Below, one piece after another: positions 54,401-64,000 of a DNA stretch of 64,000 nt. Made by a program: the position numbers and the translations under genes. Source of the stretch: Neovahlkampfia damariscottae (taxonomy: Eukaryota; Heterolobosea; Selenaionea; Neovahlkampfiida; Neovahlkampfiidae); assembly GCA_016618085.1 (NCBI GenBank), contig JABLTG010000112.1:1-64000 (forward strand). Direction: 5' to 3'. Below the pieces are notes generated by a model that worked only from the letters and a program-made list of their open reading frames with translations, did no database searches and was not told the DNA's origin. The first letter of the stretch is position 1. Every line of letters begins with the position of its first letter.

Positions 54401-56713
54401 CTTGATAAACAATCGCACATCTTTCTGATTCCAATAAATTTTGAATTATTTTTGATTTCTTATTGGTTTCTTGAGTTAAAACACCAGGTAAAGTTGAAAA
54501 TAATTCCAATGTATGTAATCTTAAATTTGGATTTTCTGATGATAAATTTGACATTAACAATGGAGCAACATCTGATAAATGTAATTTCATTTCTTCTTCG
54601 TCTTTAATGATATCTAATACTTTGAAAATACATTCAAGAAAAACATCAAAACTACCAAAATTCTTCAACAAAACTAACAAAATTTTTGATGTAAAGATAT
54701 TTTTTAGGCTTTTTGAATCAAATAGATTTGACATTGTTTTGACTGTTTGACTTAAAATATTAACAAATTCTAAATTGAAACTCCATTTCTTTTTTGAGTC
54801 AAATATTTTTGCGCATTTCTTTTTTAAAATGTTGAAAATAGTTTCTAAATTTGAATTGATAGCATTATTTGAATGGTTTAATAAATCAAGACATTTCAGA
54901 CATCCCCAAATAATTGGTATCTTAAATTCATCTTTTGAATTATCAATTTCAATTTCTTCATTTTCAGGTTCACCAATGAAATTATCAAAATTTGGACTTG
55001 ATGTCAACAAATCAAATTGTTGTTTTAACAGATTTGAAATACTTTCACTTAATTTCATATTTGAATCTGAAATGATTACATTATCAGATTCAACAAAATT
55101 GATCAAAAAATTCAATGTACTTTCTGGAGACTTTGTGATCATTTTTGATGAAACCCTTTTTTTGTAAGTTAGTATATCATTTTGTTTTTCTTACTCTAAA
55201 ATTTTCAATGATAGAATATTTCTTTCTTTTTGAATACTTGTTTTATTTGTATTGTATAAAGTATCAATAATTTCATTTAAAAAGTAAGTCAATAAATGAT
55301 AATTTTTCAATTGAAAAATCAAATCTAAATATGAATTTTCTTTTTCATTTTTTGATAAAAACAACTTTAAATTTTCACCACGATATGCAGAAAAAACTTG
55401 ATTTATAAAATCTAAAATGGATTTCAATGAAAAATTTGATAAATTCTTTGACAAAAGAACATCTTTTGAAATAATAATATTCAAATTTTGAATTAATGTT
55501 TTTTCAATTACAATTTCTCTTTTTTCAATTAAACATTTCATTAATAAAATGATATGAGCTAATTGTATATTTGTATCAAAATTTGGATCTTTATTCCAAA
55601 CTTCAATAACATGTTTTAATTCTTTTTCAACACATTCCCATAATGTAGTTGATACATTTCTATTTAACATATGTTTTGATAATAATTTAAAACATTTTTC
55701 TAATAATAAAAATCTTCTTTGATTTTCTCTTTCAATTTTTTGTCGATCATTTGATTGGATATTCTTTGGCCAATCTAATTTACGAAATAAAATTGGTAAT
55801 ATTTTTGGCATTGTTGAATGAAAATTACCATAAACTCCTTTCATTGTTTCAAAAAATAATAAACTTGTTCCATCAAACATATTTGGATTTGGTCTTTCTG
55901 ATAACTTTTCATATATTTTATCAATATAATTCTTCAATTTTTCATTTGATAATTTTTGAATCAAAAATGCAAAACTTTGTGCCGCAAATTCTCTGATATA
56001 CCATTTATGATGACCAATGATTTTTGAATATTTGTCATACCAAAAACTCAAATCTTCAATGATATATTTTGATAAATATTTAAAGAGATATGCTAAACAA
56101 TGAAAAATTGCTTCAGTTTTCTTTAAAAATTTAAAAATTTTTCATTTTTTTTACTTCCGGTAACTTTGGATTGATCAAATCTATCAAAGTATCAAATAAT
56201 TTTGTTTCTGTTTTCAATAATGGATAGAATTCAGTTCTTAAATCTTTTGCTAAAATTGAAATTAAGCTTAATATTTGATCAGTAGCCATTGACTTTTTCT
56301 TTTTCAAATGTTTCAACAAAACTTCAATAATTTTGATTCTATTATAATATAATTCATTAAAAGAACGTTGATATGGAAATAATTCTTCATTTAATTTCTT
56401 AAAATCTTCCTAAAAAAAAAAAACAGTTTTGGTTTTTTTTTCTTTCTTACTGACTTATTTAATTCCATGCAAGATTTCAAATTTTCAAAAAAGTAAGAAC
56501 TTCTATCTTCTAAACCCTTTTGTTCTGTAATTCTAAATGTATTTTTTGAATCATGAAGAACATCAACATTTATACTTTTAATTCTTTCAGAAAATGTTTT
56601 GAACTAATAAGTTAGTATTTTCAAATTTGATTTACTCTCTTCAATTGTTTGATTTCAAGATCTATTTTTTGTTCTTGTTCTTCTCTGAATTCTTCTATTT
56701 CGTCAGCATCCAT
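48478..56713 (-). CDS. UTP20: U3 small nucleolar RNA-associated protein UTP20 (SSU processome)
   Basis: Very large HEAT-repeat protein of the small-subunit processome, needed for 18S rRNA maturation in the nucleolus. Start ATG 56713 (MDADEIEEFREEQEQKIDLE); ATTGG 41 bp upstream. Exons are separated by short introns (e.g. near 56310-56330, 56412-56465, 55143-55190, 51860-51891, 48865-48898). The family's N-terminus is recognisable: FKTFSERIKSINVDVLHD, ATDQILSLISILAKDLRTEF, HKWYIREFAAQSFAFLIQKL. A long central block, with an acidic stretch at about 52990-53160, carries HEAT helices throughout, and the C-terminus matches UTP20 with GSKYFFFALEKLSDLLRDGY and VAYLVSKG. The C-terminal tail is strongly basic (KRKKREVGNEKQNVKKKKK). 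Total roughly 2,650 residues, close to yeast and human sizes. Confidence 0.85.
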
Positions 56714-56821
56714 GTCAAAGATGAAAATAAATTGTGAACAAATAAGAAAGATGATTGGTCAAATTATTTATCACAAAACAACAAGAATGAACACTTCTTC
56801 TTAAATTCCAATTGGAATTTT

Positions 56822-58113
56822 TCAATAAGGATGAAACTTTTTATTTTCTTTTTTATTTTTTTTTTCATTCTGTTGTTGCATGAATTGTTGTTGATACATA
56901 AAATTATATAGTTGTTGTTGTTGCTGTTGCATTTGAAAAATATTTGAATTATCAACATTTCCTTGTTGAATAGGTGCATAAGGAAATGGTATTGGCATCA
57001 CAAAAGGCATTGGAACATATTGTGGAATCATTATTGGTTGATCTTGTTTTCCTTTTTTCACTTTCTTTTCATTTGATTTCTTTTTTGATTTTACAATACT
57101 TTGAGGAATACTCAATTCAACTACAATTTTCTTTCCATCAATTTTGTATCCATTCATTTCATTCAAATATTTCATTGCATCTTTTCGATCTTTGTAATGT
57201 ACAAATGCATGTCCTTGAGGTTTAAATGTACCTTTATCGAAGGGTATAATGGCTTTTTCAATGATATCAATACCACCGAATAATTGAATCATTTGTAATT
57301 CTTGGATAGATTCTGGTAAATTTTTGACGTATAAAACTTTAATTGTGTTCATTATTCTCTCATCTATTACTCTCGATTCTGCAAAGTTTACTTGAATCTT
57401 TGTATCTTCAATCATTAACTTATTTTTTAAATTTCTAAATGCATTCATTGCAATTTCGTGTGTAGAATAAGTGACCCATCCAAATCCTTTGGATTCTAAG
57501 GATGATGTCGTTGATAATTCAAATTTTTCAAATTCAATCTATGTTTTAGATGTTCAGTTATTTTACTTTTCCAAATTTTAAAAGTGAATTTTCAATTTCT
57601 AATTGAGTGATTTTTTTTGGTATTTTTGAAATATAAAGACAATTTTTTGGATCTGCTATTGATAATTTGATTGCAAATCTTCAAGCAAGTGTGTTAGAAT
57701 TGTTCTTTTTTTTGATTGGATTTATTATGTGATTTAGATTGTATAAAGTATACAATGAGGGATGATTGTGTTTGATTTAACTTACTTTTTATGTGTTATA
57801 TTATCAACAAAAATAGGTGTTTCTTTGAGATCAATTAAAGCATAAAGATCTTCTTTTGAATATAAGGTGGCGAATCCATATCCTTTTGTTTCACCTGTCT
57901 TTTTATTTTTAGCAATTGATATTTCTTTTATTTTAACATATTTTTGCAATTCATTTTGCATTATATCTTCTGTTGTTCCTCTTGGTATGTCGGACTAAAA
58001 ATACTCATTCAGAATTTTTCTTTTATTTTTACAATAAAAACTTGATATTTCTGTTCTTTTTGATTTTCATTAGTTTCTTTTTCAACTTTTGGAGTTTTTT
58101 CTTCTTCTTCCAT
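56822..58113 (-). CDS. RNA-binding protein with three RRM domains and Gln-rich tail
   Basis: Start ATG 58113 (MEEEEKTPKVEKET). Splicing near 57990-58030 joins YQVFI to SDIPRGTTEDIMQNELQK, the first RRM (GETKGYGFATLY as RNP1). RRM2 lies around 57450-57660 (CLYISKIPK; SKGFGWVTY) and RRM3 near 57150-57350 (IKVLYVKNLPES; QGHAFVHY). This order recalls the hnRNP Q/R/SYNCRIP family but is not close enough to name. The C-terminus is Pro/Met/Gln-rich (FQMQQQQQQLYNFMYQQQF) then Lys-rich. ATTGG at 58147-58151 is 33 bp upstream of the start. Confidence 0.78.
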
Positions 58114-58294
58114 TTGTTTTTTTTGTTTGAAGTGAGTGATGTTTTTATTGGACGAGAGATTGTCAATGAAATCAACAATTATTCCAAAGATTGAAAAGAA
58201 GAAAAATAATGAAAAATAATTAAAAAACTAGTGAAATGGAAGCGGTTTAAAATTTTTAGACCAATCAAATTATTTCACGCTTTCAATAAAAAAC
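58114..58294. promoter_or_regulatory. Divergent promoter, RRM protein / SLC25 carrier
   Basis: 181 bp. ATTGG at 58147-58151 lies 33 bp from the RRM start and CCAATCA at 58261-58267 lies 27 bp from the carrier start. Confidence 0.5.
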
Positions 58295-59369
58295 ATGAAG
58301 AAAAATGATAATCAAGCTGTACCAAAGAAAATTAATTTTATTGCAGGTGGAATTGGTGGAGCAACGGCAACAATAATCACTCAACCTCTTGATGTCATTA
58401 AAACAAGAATGCAAGTTTGAATTATTTTTTTCGTTTTACATTTTACAGTCGTTTAATCAATTGGATTCTATTAAATCATCAGAAGGACATAAATTTTTTA
58501 CAAAAACAATAACACAATTGAAAATGACGGCACAAAGAGAAGGTAAGAATTCTATAAAATAAAAGAATATAATATCAAAAGGTTTTAAAGGATTGTATCG
58601 AGGATTACTTCCAAATTTAATGGGTATTTCAATTTATATTTATGATTAATATATTAGGTATTACTCCATCAAGGGCTTTGTATTTCTCAGGGTATAACGC
58701 AACTAAGAATTTTTTGGTATCAACCAAATTATTCAATGAAAATACATCTATTATTCCAATGTTGTCTGCAGGAACAGCAAGTATGATAGTTTATACAACA
58801 ATGAATCCGATATGGTTAATTAAAACACGTCTACAATTGCAAGAAGTTGGACATAACAGAGAAGGAAGTCCAAATTATAAAGGATACGCTGATTGTATCA
58901 AAAGAGTATTTAAAGAAGAAGGAATTAGAGGTTTTTATAAAGGATTAACTGCAAGTTTTATGGGTGTTTTTGAGAGTGCAATTTATTTTGTTATTTATGA
59001 AAAATTGAAACTTAAAATTAGTGAAAGAAATGGAACAACAGATACCTACACACCTGTAATTTCAATTCAATTTCTAACTGTGAATAGTTTGAATATATTT
59101 CAATGGCTGCAACTTCAAAATTTGTTGCATCTGGTTTGACGTATCCACATGAAGTTGTGAGAACAAGAATGAGAGAAATTGTGAATGGAAAATGTCCTTA
59201 CAATAGTTTATATGATGCATTTTCAACAATTGCAAGAGAAGAAGGAAGAGCAGGATTGTACAGAGGAATGGCTGTACATTTATCTCGTACTGTGCCAAAT
59301 ACAGCTATCATGTTTTTTGTTTATGAATTTGTTGTTGATTTATGGAAAAAGAACAAAATGTTGGAATAA
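58295..59369 (+). CDS. Mitochondrial pyrimidine nucleotide carrier, SLC25A33/36-like
   Basis: Six-helix inner-membrane carrier. Start ATG 58295 (MKKNDNQAVPKKINFIAGG). Several introns (near 58418-58450, 58541-58583, 58622-58656 and 59063-59102). Three carrier repeats: QPLDVIKTRMQ; NPIWLIKTRLQLQEVG with the W-L of the SLC25A33/36 group; and YPHEVVRTRMREIVN. Also diagnostic are GITPSRALYFSGY, EEGIRGFYKGLTASFMGVFE, AATSKFVASGLTYPHEVVRT and LSRTVPNTAIMFFVYE. Related proteins exchange UTP/CTP or their deoxy forms for mitochondrial nucleic acid synthesis (yeast Rim2). Confidence 0.87.
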
Positions 59370-59453
59370 AAAAGTTTATAAAAATTGTTTTGTTTCTTCT
59401 TTAAATGTAATGAGATTAGATGTAAATCTAAAAAATTTGAATAATATTATATC

Positions 59454-62400
59454 TTACTTATCTTTGTTTCCTTCTTCAACATTCAATTCTACTTTATCCA
59501 TTAATCTAGTAAATGCTTCACTCATTTGTTTTTTCTTTGAATCAGCAACAGAGTTAATGATTTGTTTCTTAATTTCTTCAAAATATTGTGGATTTGTTGC
59601 AATTAAACTCAATACAGCTCTTGACATACTCCATTGATTTCTACATTCTTCAAAGATGATAACTTTTAATGTTTGTGATAATAATTTTGGAAGAATTTGA
59701 GAATTTTGAAAATGTTTTGTGAGCATTTGTGAATATTGATCTTTTTTAGTTACACTTTTGAAATAAAATGTGCACAACTTATCTAAACTTCCACACATTT
59801 GAGATGATAAACTAATTTCATCAGATGCGACTCCATCTTCAAAAGAATTAACAAGTTGTAAAAATATTTGTGTATCAAATGTGACAGTTGTTTCAATATG
59901 TTGTCCAAATAATATTTCAAGAAATGAAAAATATGCTTTGCAGAATTTTGGATATGCCTTAATATCTTTCAATGAAACTTGTAAAGATAATTTTACAATC
60001 ATATTGATAACTTCAATCAAACAAGAATCTTTATAAATATCAAAAACACCAAAACAACAATAATTTCCTTCTAAAGTTCTTGTTAACACTTGTAATGCCA
60101 CCATAATTCCTTTATATTTTTCTTGATATAAATCTTGTTTAACATTGATTTTCTCTGCAGTCATTCCTAAAAAAAAGTGTTAGTATTTATTCCCATAAAA
60201 TTAAAAAAAATTTCCCAATCCCAAATTACTAACCATATGCAATGAGAATTTTACTAATTTCTTTGAACAACAAGATTCCTTTTGGAGATGAACTCGGAAA
60301 TTCAATTCTTGAGGATCTGCTGTAACAAAGTTCAAATAAAAATTTCAAAAGAGAATTGATAACCACTGGAGTATCAGACCATGCTTGTGCTGTTCTTAAA
60401 AATAAAGGAAAATATTTTGGAAAAACCTAAAAATTGAGTTTAAAATTTTGAAATATTTTTCTTTTTTCTTACCCAGTCAAAAAAAAATCCATATTTCTGT
60501 TTATTATTACATGAAGTAACAACTCCTCTTAAATCACGAAATAAACCTACTAAAGCAAACTAATAAAATATAAAAATATAAAATAAATCTAATACTTTGA
60601 CATTATCTTGTCTGAATTGATTTAAATTTTCAATTTGAAGTAATTGATTAGCAATCTTTCCAAATGGTGCAACAAAATTTAAAAAGTTTGTTTCAGTGCA
60701 TTCATCTGCAAAAAGTAACTTTGTTAAAATACTAAAAAAAACAGTTCTTGATCTAAAGTGAAGTGATTCATTTAAAAATTGAAATTGATCTGCAGAATGA
60801 TTATGTAAAATATATTTGATAGTTTCTAATTTTGCAGTTAATTTTGTACTTGAATATCCCAATGATAATTCATTAAATAAATCCATTGTTTCATCAATAA
60901 TTTGTTTTGATTTTGCCCATACTTTCAAGTTATTTGCAATTTTATTGATAAATAAATTCAAAAGACTGATTTGATCTGTAACTTCGATTTTTTTTTTCAA
61001 TGTTTCGTAAATTTTGGTGTATGTTACAATTGTATCATTGAGATAAAGTTGTTTGAAATCTTTCATGAAATATAAAGTTGCTGTTTCAATATGAAGAAGT
61101 GATTTTTCATTAACAGCATTCTTGAAAAATATTAATATGCAATAAAAACAATTACTGTATCTTTCATTAATCTATGACTAACAAATTGTGAACATTGAAG
61201 AATTCTTCCAGCCATTTCACCATCAATATTTTCCATTTCATCATTATTTGATGAATAACTTCTTTTACCAACAATTGAACCAAACATGTAAATTATCCAT
61301 GCCAATTGATCTTGAGCAATTTGAACTTGAGCAAAGTTGTTCTTATTCATAGCTTCACTCAATTTTTGATTGATAGTATCAAAAAATGTTTGAAACATTG
61401 GACATAATTTTTCATAATTAAAATGAAATAAACTTGGAACAGAATCCAAGTATTCATCTAATCTTTCTGCTTCATCAAGTGGATCTTAAAGTTTAAATTT
61501 TAATAAATTTGTTTTTTTTTTTACCATCTAAATCATTTTGTTTAATGAGGACAACATCATTAAGTCTTGAAGAAATGTATTCTTCTAAAATCTAATAAAA
61601 TGAATTTAACAAGTGGAAAAACAAACCTTTGGAACACTAAATAGATGTTTAAATGGTATTTTTTCTTACTAATCATTCAAGTGACTTTCTTTATCACTTC
61701 CTAAATATGGATGAGAAGCAACTAATCTTGACCAAAAATTCATCAAATAATATAAACAATGACTTGATGAAATTGGATTTGTAAAACTTTCAACAGTGAA
61801 AACAGCACATGATTTAATAAAATTTGGATAATCTTTACAAGCTACAAGTTCTTTAAGTTGGAAATTTGATTTAAGACGAGTAAGTAATCTGCAAAATTGA
61901 TGATAACAATCATCATCTGAAAGAATATTTTTTCTATTATCTAAAACTTGAATAATACCAGAAATAAATCTTGAAAGATATGCTTCTCTTTCTTCATCAC
62001 CTGTAAATAAAGATCTAAGATAGTTGACTAGAAAAAATAAAACTTACCTTCTCACACAAGACAACAAAACTAAAATTTCAAGAATCTTTGCCTTGATTTC
62101 TGAACCTTGTAAACTATTGAAAACTTTCCATAATAATTCGACTGTATTTGATTCTTCAAATAATGGTCTCCAAGAAGAAGGTACTTGAATAGTTGCTGCA
62201 TCATCACTTGCTTCATCTGGATAAATACCAACAAAATCATATCTAAGACAATTCAAACATAATTGAAGTGTAGACTTAACTAATACATCATTTGGTTGTT
62301 GTTCTAAAAATAAATATAATTATAAATTTTCTTACGTCTTATTAATTCCTTCAAAGAAAAAATTGAAGTTTCAAATAATCCACGTAAAGCTAAATCTCGA

Positions 62401-63018
62401 AATGAAATTGATATTTTTCTTTGAACTGTTGTATTTTGTTTAGAAATTAAAGTGTTCATTTCCAGCATTAATTCATTGAGTAAATTTAAACCTAAAGTAC
62501 TGACTTCTAATTTTGGACTTTGGACGAAATACTTTTTAATTTGTTCTGGGAGATCTCTATTATCTTGGTCTTCCAACCAACCTTGAAAAAGGATAAGTTT
62601 TTAAGTTATTTTACCTAATTTCGCAATTCTTGCTAGAAGCTTTAAAATACTTGACATAATAGATCCAGGCACTTTATCTGCGTTTTTAGCTATGAAAGTA
62701 ATCAAAAAATTTCCTTTAAAATTATTTAAAAAAAAAAATTACTCAATTCAAGTTTGGATTCTTTACTGAATACACTCCAGTTGTCTGTATATAAATTTGT
62801 GAGTTCTCCTGAAATGAACAAAAAGGTCATTCCATTTTGACTTGCGGAGAGATATGCTTGTAATTTTGGTACTCTTGAAAAAAAAAAATTAAAAAAAAAA
62901 GTTTTTACGCTTCAACAGTTTTGAATGCTTTAATTTCAGATTCTGCTTTAAGTCTCACTTCTTGTTGTGGTGAGAATAGTCCATTACAAAGTTGGTCGAA
63001 TCTTGATACTTCGTCCAT
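59454..63018 (-). CDS. XPO7: Exportin-7 (karyopherin-beta / RanBP16-like)
   Basis: Nuclear transport receptor of the importin-beta superfamily. Start ATG 63018 (MDEVSRFDQLCNGLFSPQQE); the N-terminal phrase EVRLKAESEIKAF matches the exportin-7 HEAT start. Many short introns split the middle (about 10). The C-terminus matches exportin-7 closely: QEKYKGIMVALQVLTRTLEG, YCCFGVFDIYKDSCL, IKAYPKFCKAYFSFLEILF, and IIFEECRNQWSMSRAVLSLI. Other anchors are FVHWRPLFEESNTVELLW-like text at 62100-62180 and SLQLNRLLMRIS-like HEAT phrases. Ran-GTP binding is expected in the N-terminal third. ATTGG at 63042-63046 is 23 bp upstream. Length after splicing about 1,000 residues. Confidence 0.85.
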
Positions 63019-63095
63019 GAAAACAAAGAATGAGAATAATGATTGGTCAAGTTTATTCCAATCAAATTTAAGCGCGAAAAATTATCAACCGAAAT

Positions 63096-63629
63096 TTATT
63101 TTTTCAATTCGTCCAATTTCCATGAAGTCTTTTTAATAGTATTTTTATCATAAAAGTCACTTTCAAATTTATTTGTGCCATCACTTAAAATTAAATATAC
63201 AAAGTCATCCATAATCTTTACTTGATGAGTTCGTTGTTTGACTCCTTTAGATTTAATTTCTCTTTTTAAATTTTGATAAAGTCCTTCTCCTGTTGCCAAG
63301 TCAATCACATAATGATGCCATGGACATTTAATACAATGACGTTCGTCCCAATCCTGAATTATTAAAACACTATTGTGAAGAAATACCTCAATATCACCTT
63401 GATTCAAAGGACCTCCAGCCTTTATAAATTTAATTATGTTTTATCCTCACATGATAACATTTATTGTCCAATGCCTTGAAAAAAGTTTTTTAATTTATCT
63501 TTCTAAATTCATTACATAAAATTCACCTGTTTCGAGTCGAAAAATAACAACTTGCTTATTTTCAAGCTCAATTATTTTTTTCTTTCCTGGAAAGAATTCT
63601 TCAAGTTCACATACTTTTATCGGATTCAT
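63096..63629 (-). CDS. RFESD: Rieske-type 2Fe-2S protein, RFESD-like
   Basis: Soluble Rieske-domain protein. Start ATG 63629 (MNPIKVCELEEFFPGKKK). Two introns near 63488-63528 and 63420-63448 join GEFY to ALDNKCYH and then to AGGPLNQGDIEVFLHNS. Cluster ligands: C-x-H in KCYH and the second pair in CIKCPWHHYVIDLATGEGLY (C-P-W-H). The phrase KGVKQRTHQVKIMDDFVYLI matches the vertebrate RFESD family. The redox partner is unknown. CCAAT at 63648-63652 is 18 bp upstream. Confidence 0.88.
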
Positions 63630-63662
63630 GTTCGTTTGGGAAATGCACCAATAAAAAAAAGT

Positions 63663-64000
63663 TTATTTTGCAACACAAATCAATTGAGCTTTTGGTACAA
63701 GACCTGCATCCTTCAATGTTGTACTTTGATCACCTTCTTTATAAATTCTTTTGAAAAATTAAAAAAAAAATAAATCAAACTTTTTTGGGAAATTTGTCAT
63801 CAAATAAAATGAAGAATTTTTTGTTAGGAATTCAACATGTGAAGCAATTGTTGAAATTTTATCTGTTGGTTGAAATTTAGCTGTAATTGTTGATCCATCC
63901 AATAATCTAATTTGAATAACTGCTTCTGTATATTCTTTTTTTGTTTCAATTTTTGTAGTTGTTGTTGTTGTTGTGGATGGATTTGATGAAGATTGAACAA
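63663..64000 (-). CDS. UBX-domain protein, C-terminal part (runs off right edge), UBXN1-like
   Basis: A C-terminal UBX domain, normally a p97/Cdc48 adaptor. Visible are a Thr/Asn-rich linker, then EAVIQIRLLDGSTITAKFQP, TDKISTIASHVEF, FYLMTNFPKKIYKEGDQSTT (a 33-nt intron near 63740-63772 is spliced at FPKK), and LKDAGLVPKAQLICVAK at the C-terminus. The loop that usually reads F-P-R, which contacts p97, reads FPK here. The N-terminal part (often a UBA domain) lies outside the window. Confidence 0.8.

Noticed and set aside
1-64000. Alternative genetic code (ciliate-like)
   Set aside because: TAA, TAG and TGA are all used as natural gene ends, for example TGA for Hv1 and TAG for CMTR1.
1-64000. 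tRNA or rRNA genes
   Set aside because: I saw no cloverleaf A/B-box arrangement or rRNA-like GC-rich block; a dedicated scan would be needed to exclude a tRNA.

Overview
The window is nuclear DNA from a single-celled eukaryote. It is AT-rich (by eye about 70% A+T or more) and uses the standard genetic code: TAA, TAG and TGA all end genes. Most genes carry tiny GT-AG introns, about 27-60 nt where I could measure them. Aerobic mitochondrial functions (a complex I assembly ATPase, a FAM210-like protein, a pyrimidine nucleotide carrier) argue against an anaerobe. A naked or amoeboflagellate protist (Heterolobosea- or Amoebozoa-like) is possible, but I cannot fix the lineage from this window.

Layout. 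1-2069 is a repeat-rich stretch with inverted copies of one family, a HEPN-like gene fragment and short AT-rich repeats, lying between a truncated left-edge gene and a type I membrane protein. 2070-29490 is a packed run: mRNA cap methyltransferase (CMTR1), ionotropic glutamate receptor, NUBPL/Ind1, CHD6-9-type remodeler, MED16, FAM210-like, TALE homeodomain protein, OGFr-domain protein, metallophosphoesterase-LRR, a possible transcription factor, MTMR14, CIAPIN1/Dre2, TRAPPC2, Hv1 proton channel, and a coiled-coil/PH/inositol-5-phosphatase-like pseudoenzyme. 29525-33431 is a decayed APE-type LINE flanked by an apparent target-site duplication. 33515-64000 holds a cytochrome b5-RGS-ankyrin fusion, a TPR protein, a large propeller/solenoid protein, a TauD-like dioxygenase, a KANSL1/MSL1-like PEHE protein, CLASP, UTP20, an RRM protein, an SLC25A33/36-like carrier, exportin-7, a Rieske protein (RFESD-like) and a truncated UBX protein.

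The genome is very compact. Convergent stop codons lie as little as 4 bp apart (CLASP/UTP20). Divergent starts lie 45 bp (TRAPPC2/Hv1) and 56 bp (OGFr/phosphoesterase) apart. The most striking recurrent signal is a CCAAT motif (best form ACCAATCA, either orientation) 3-57 bp upstream of the start codon of every gene whose start I could resolve, 27 of them. It sits much closer to the ATG than an animal NF-Y box does and looks like a core-promoter or initiator-like element.

There is no operon logic: the genes are ordinary eukaryotic housekeeping, chromatin/transcription and signalling genes. The unusual ones are the cytochrome b5-RGS-ankyrin fusion, the 5-phosphatase pseudoenzyme, the glutamate receptor without an amino-terminal domain and the Hv1 channel.
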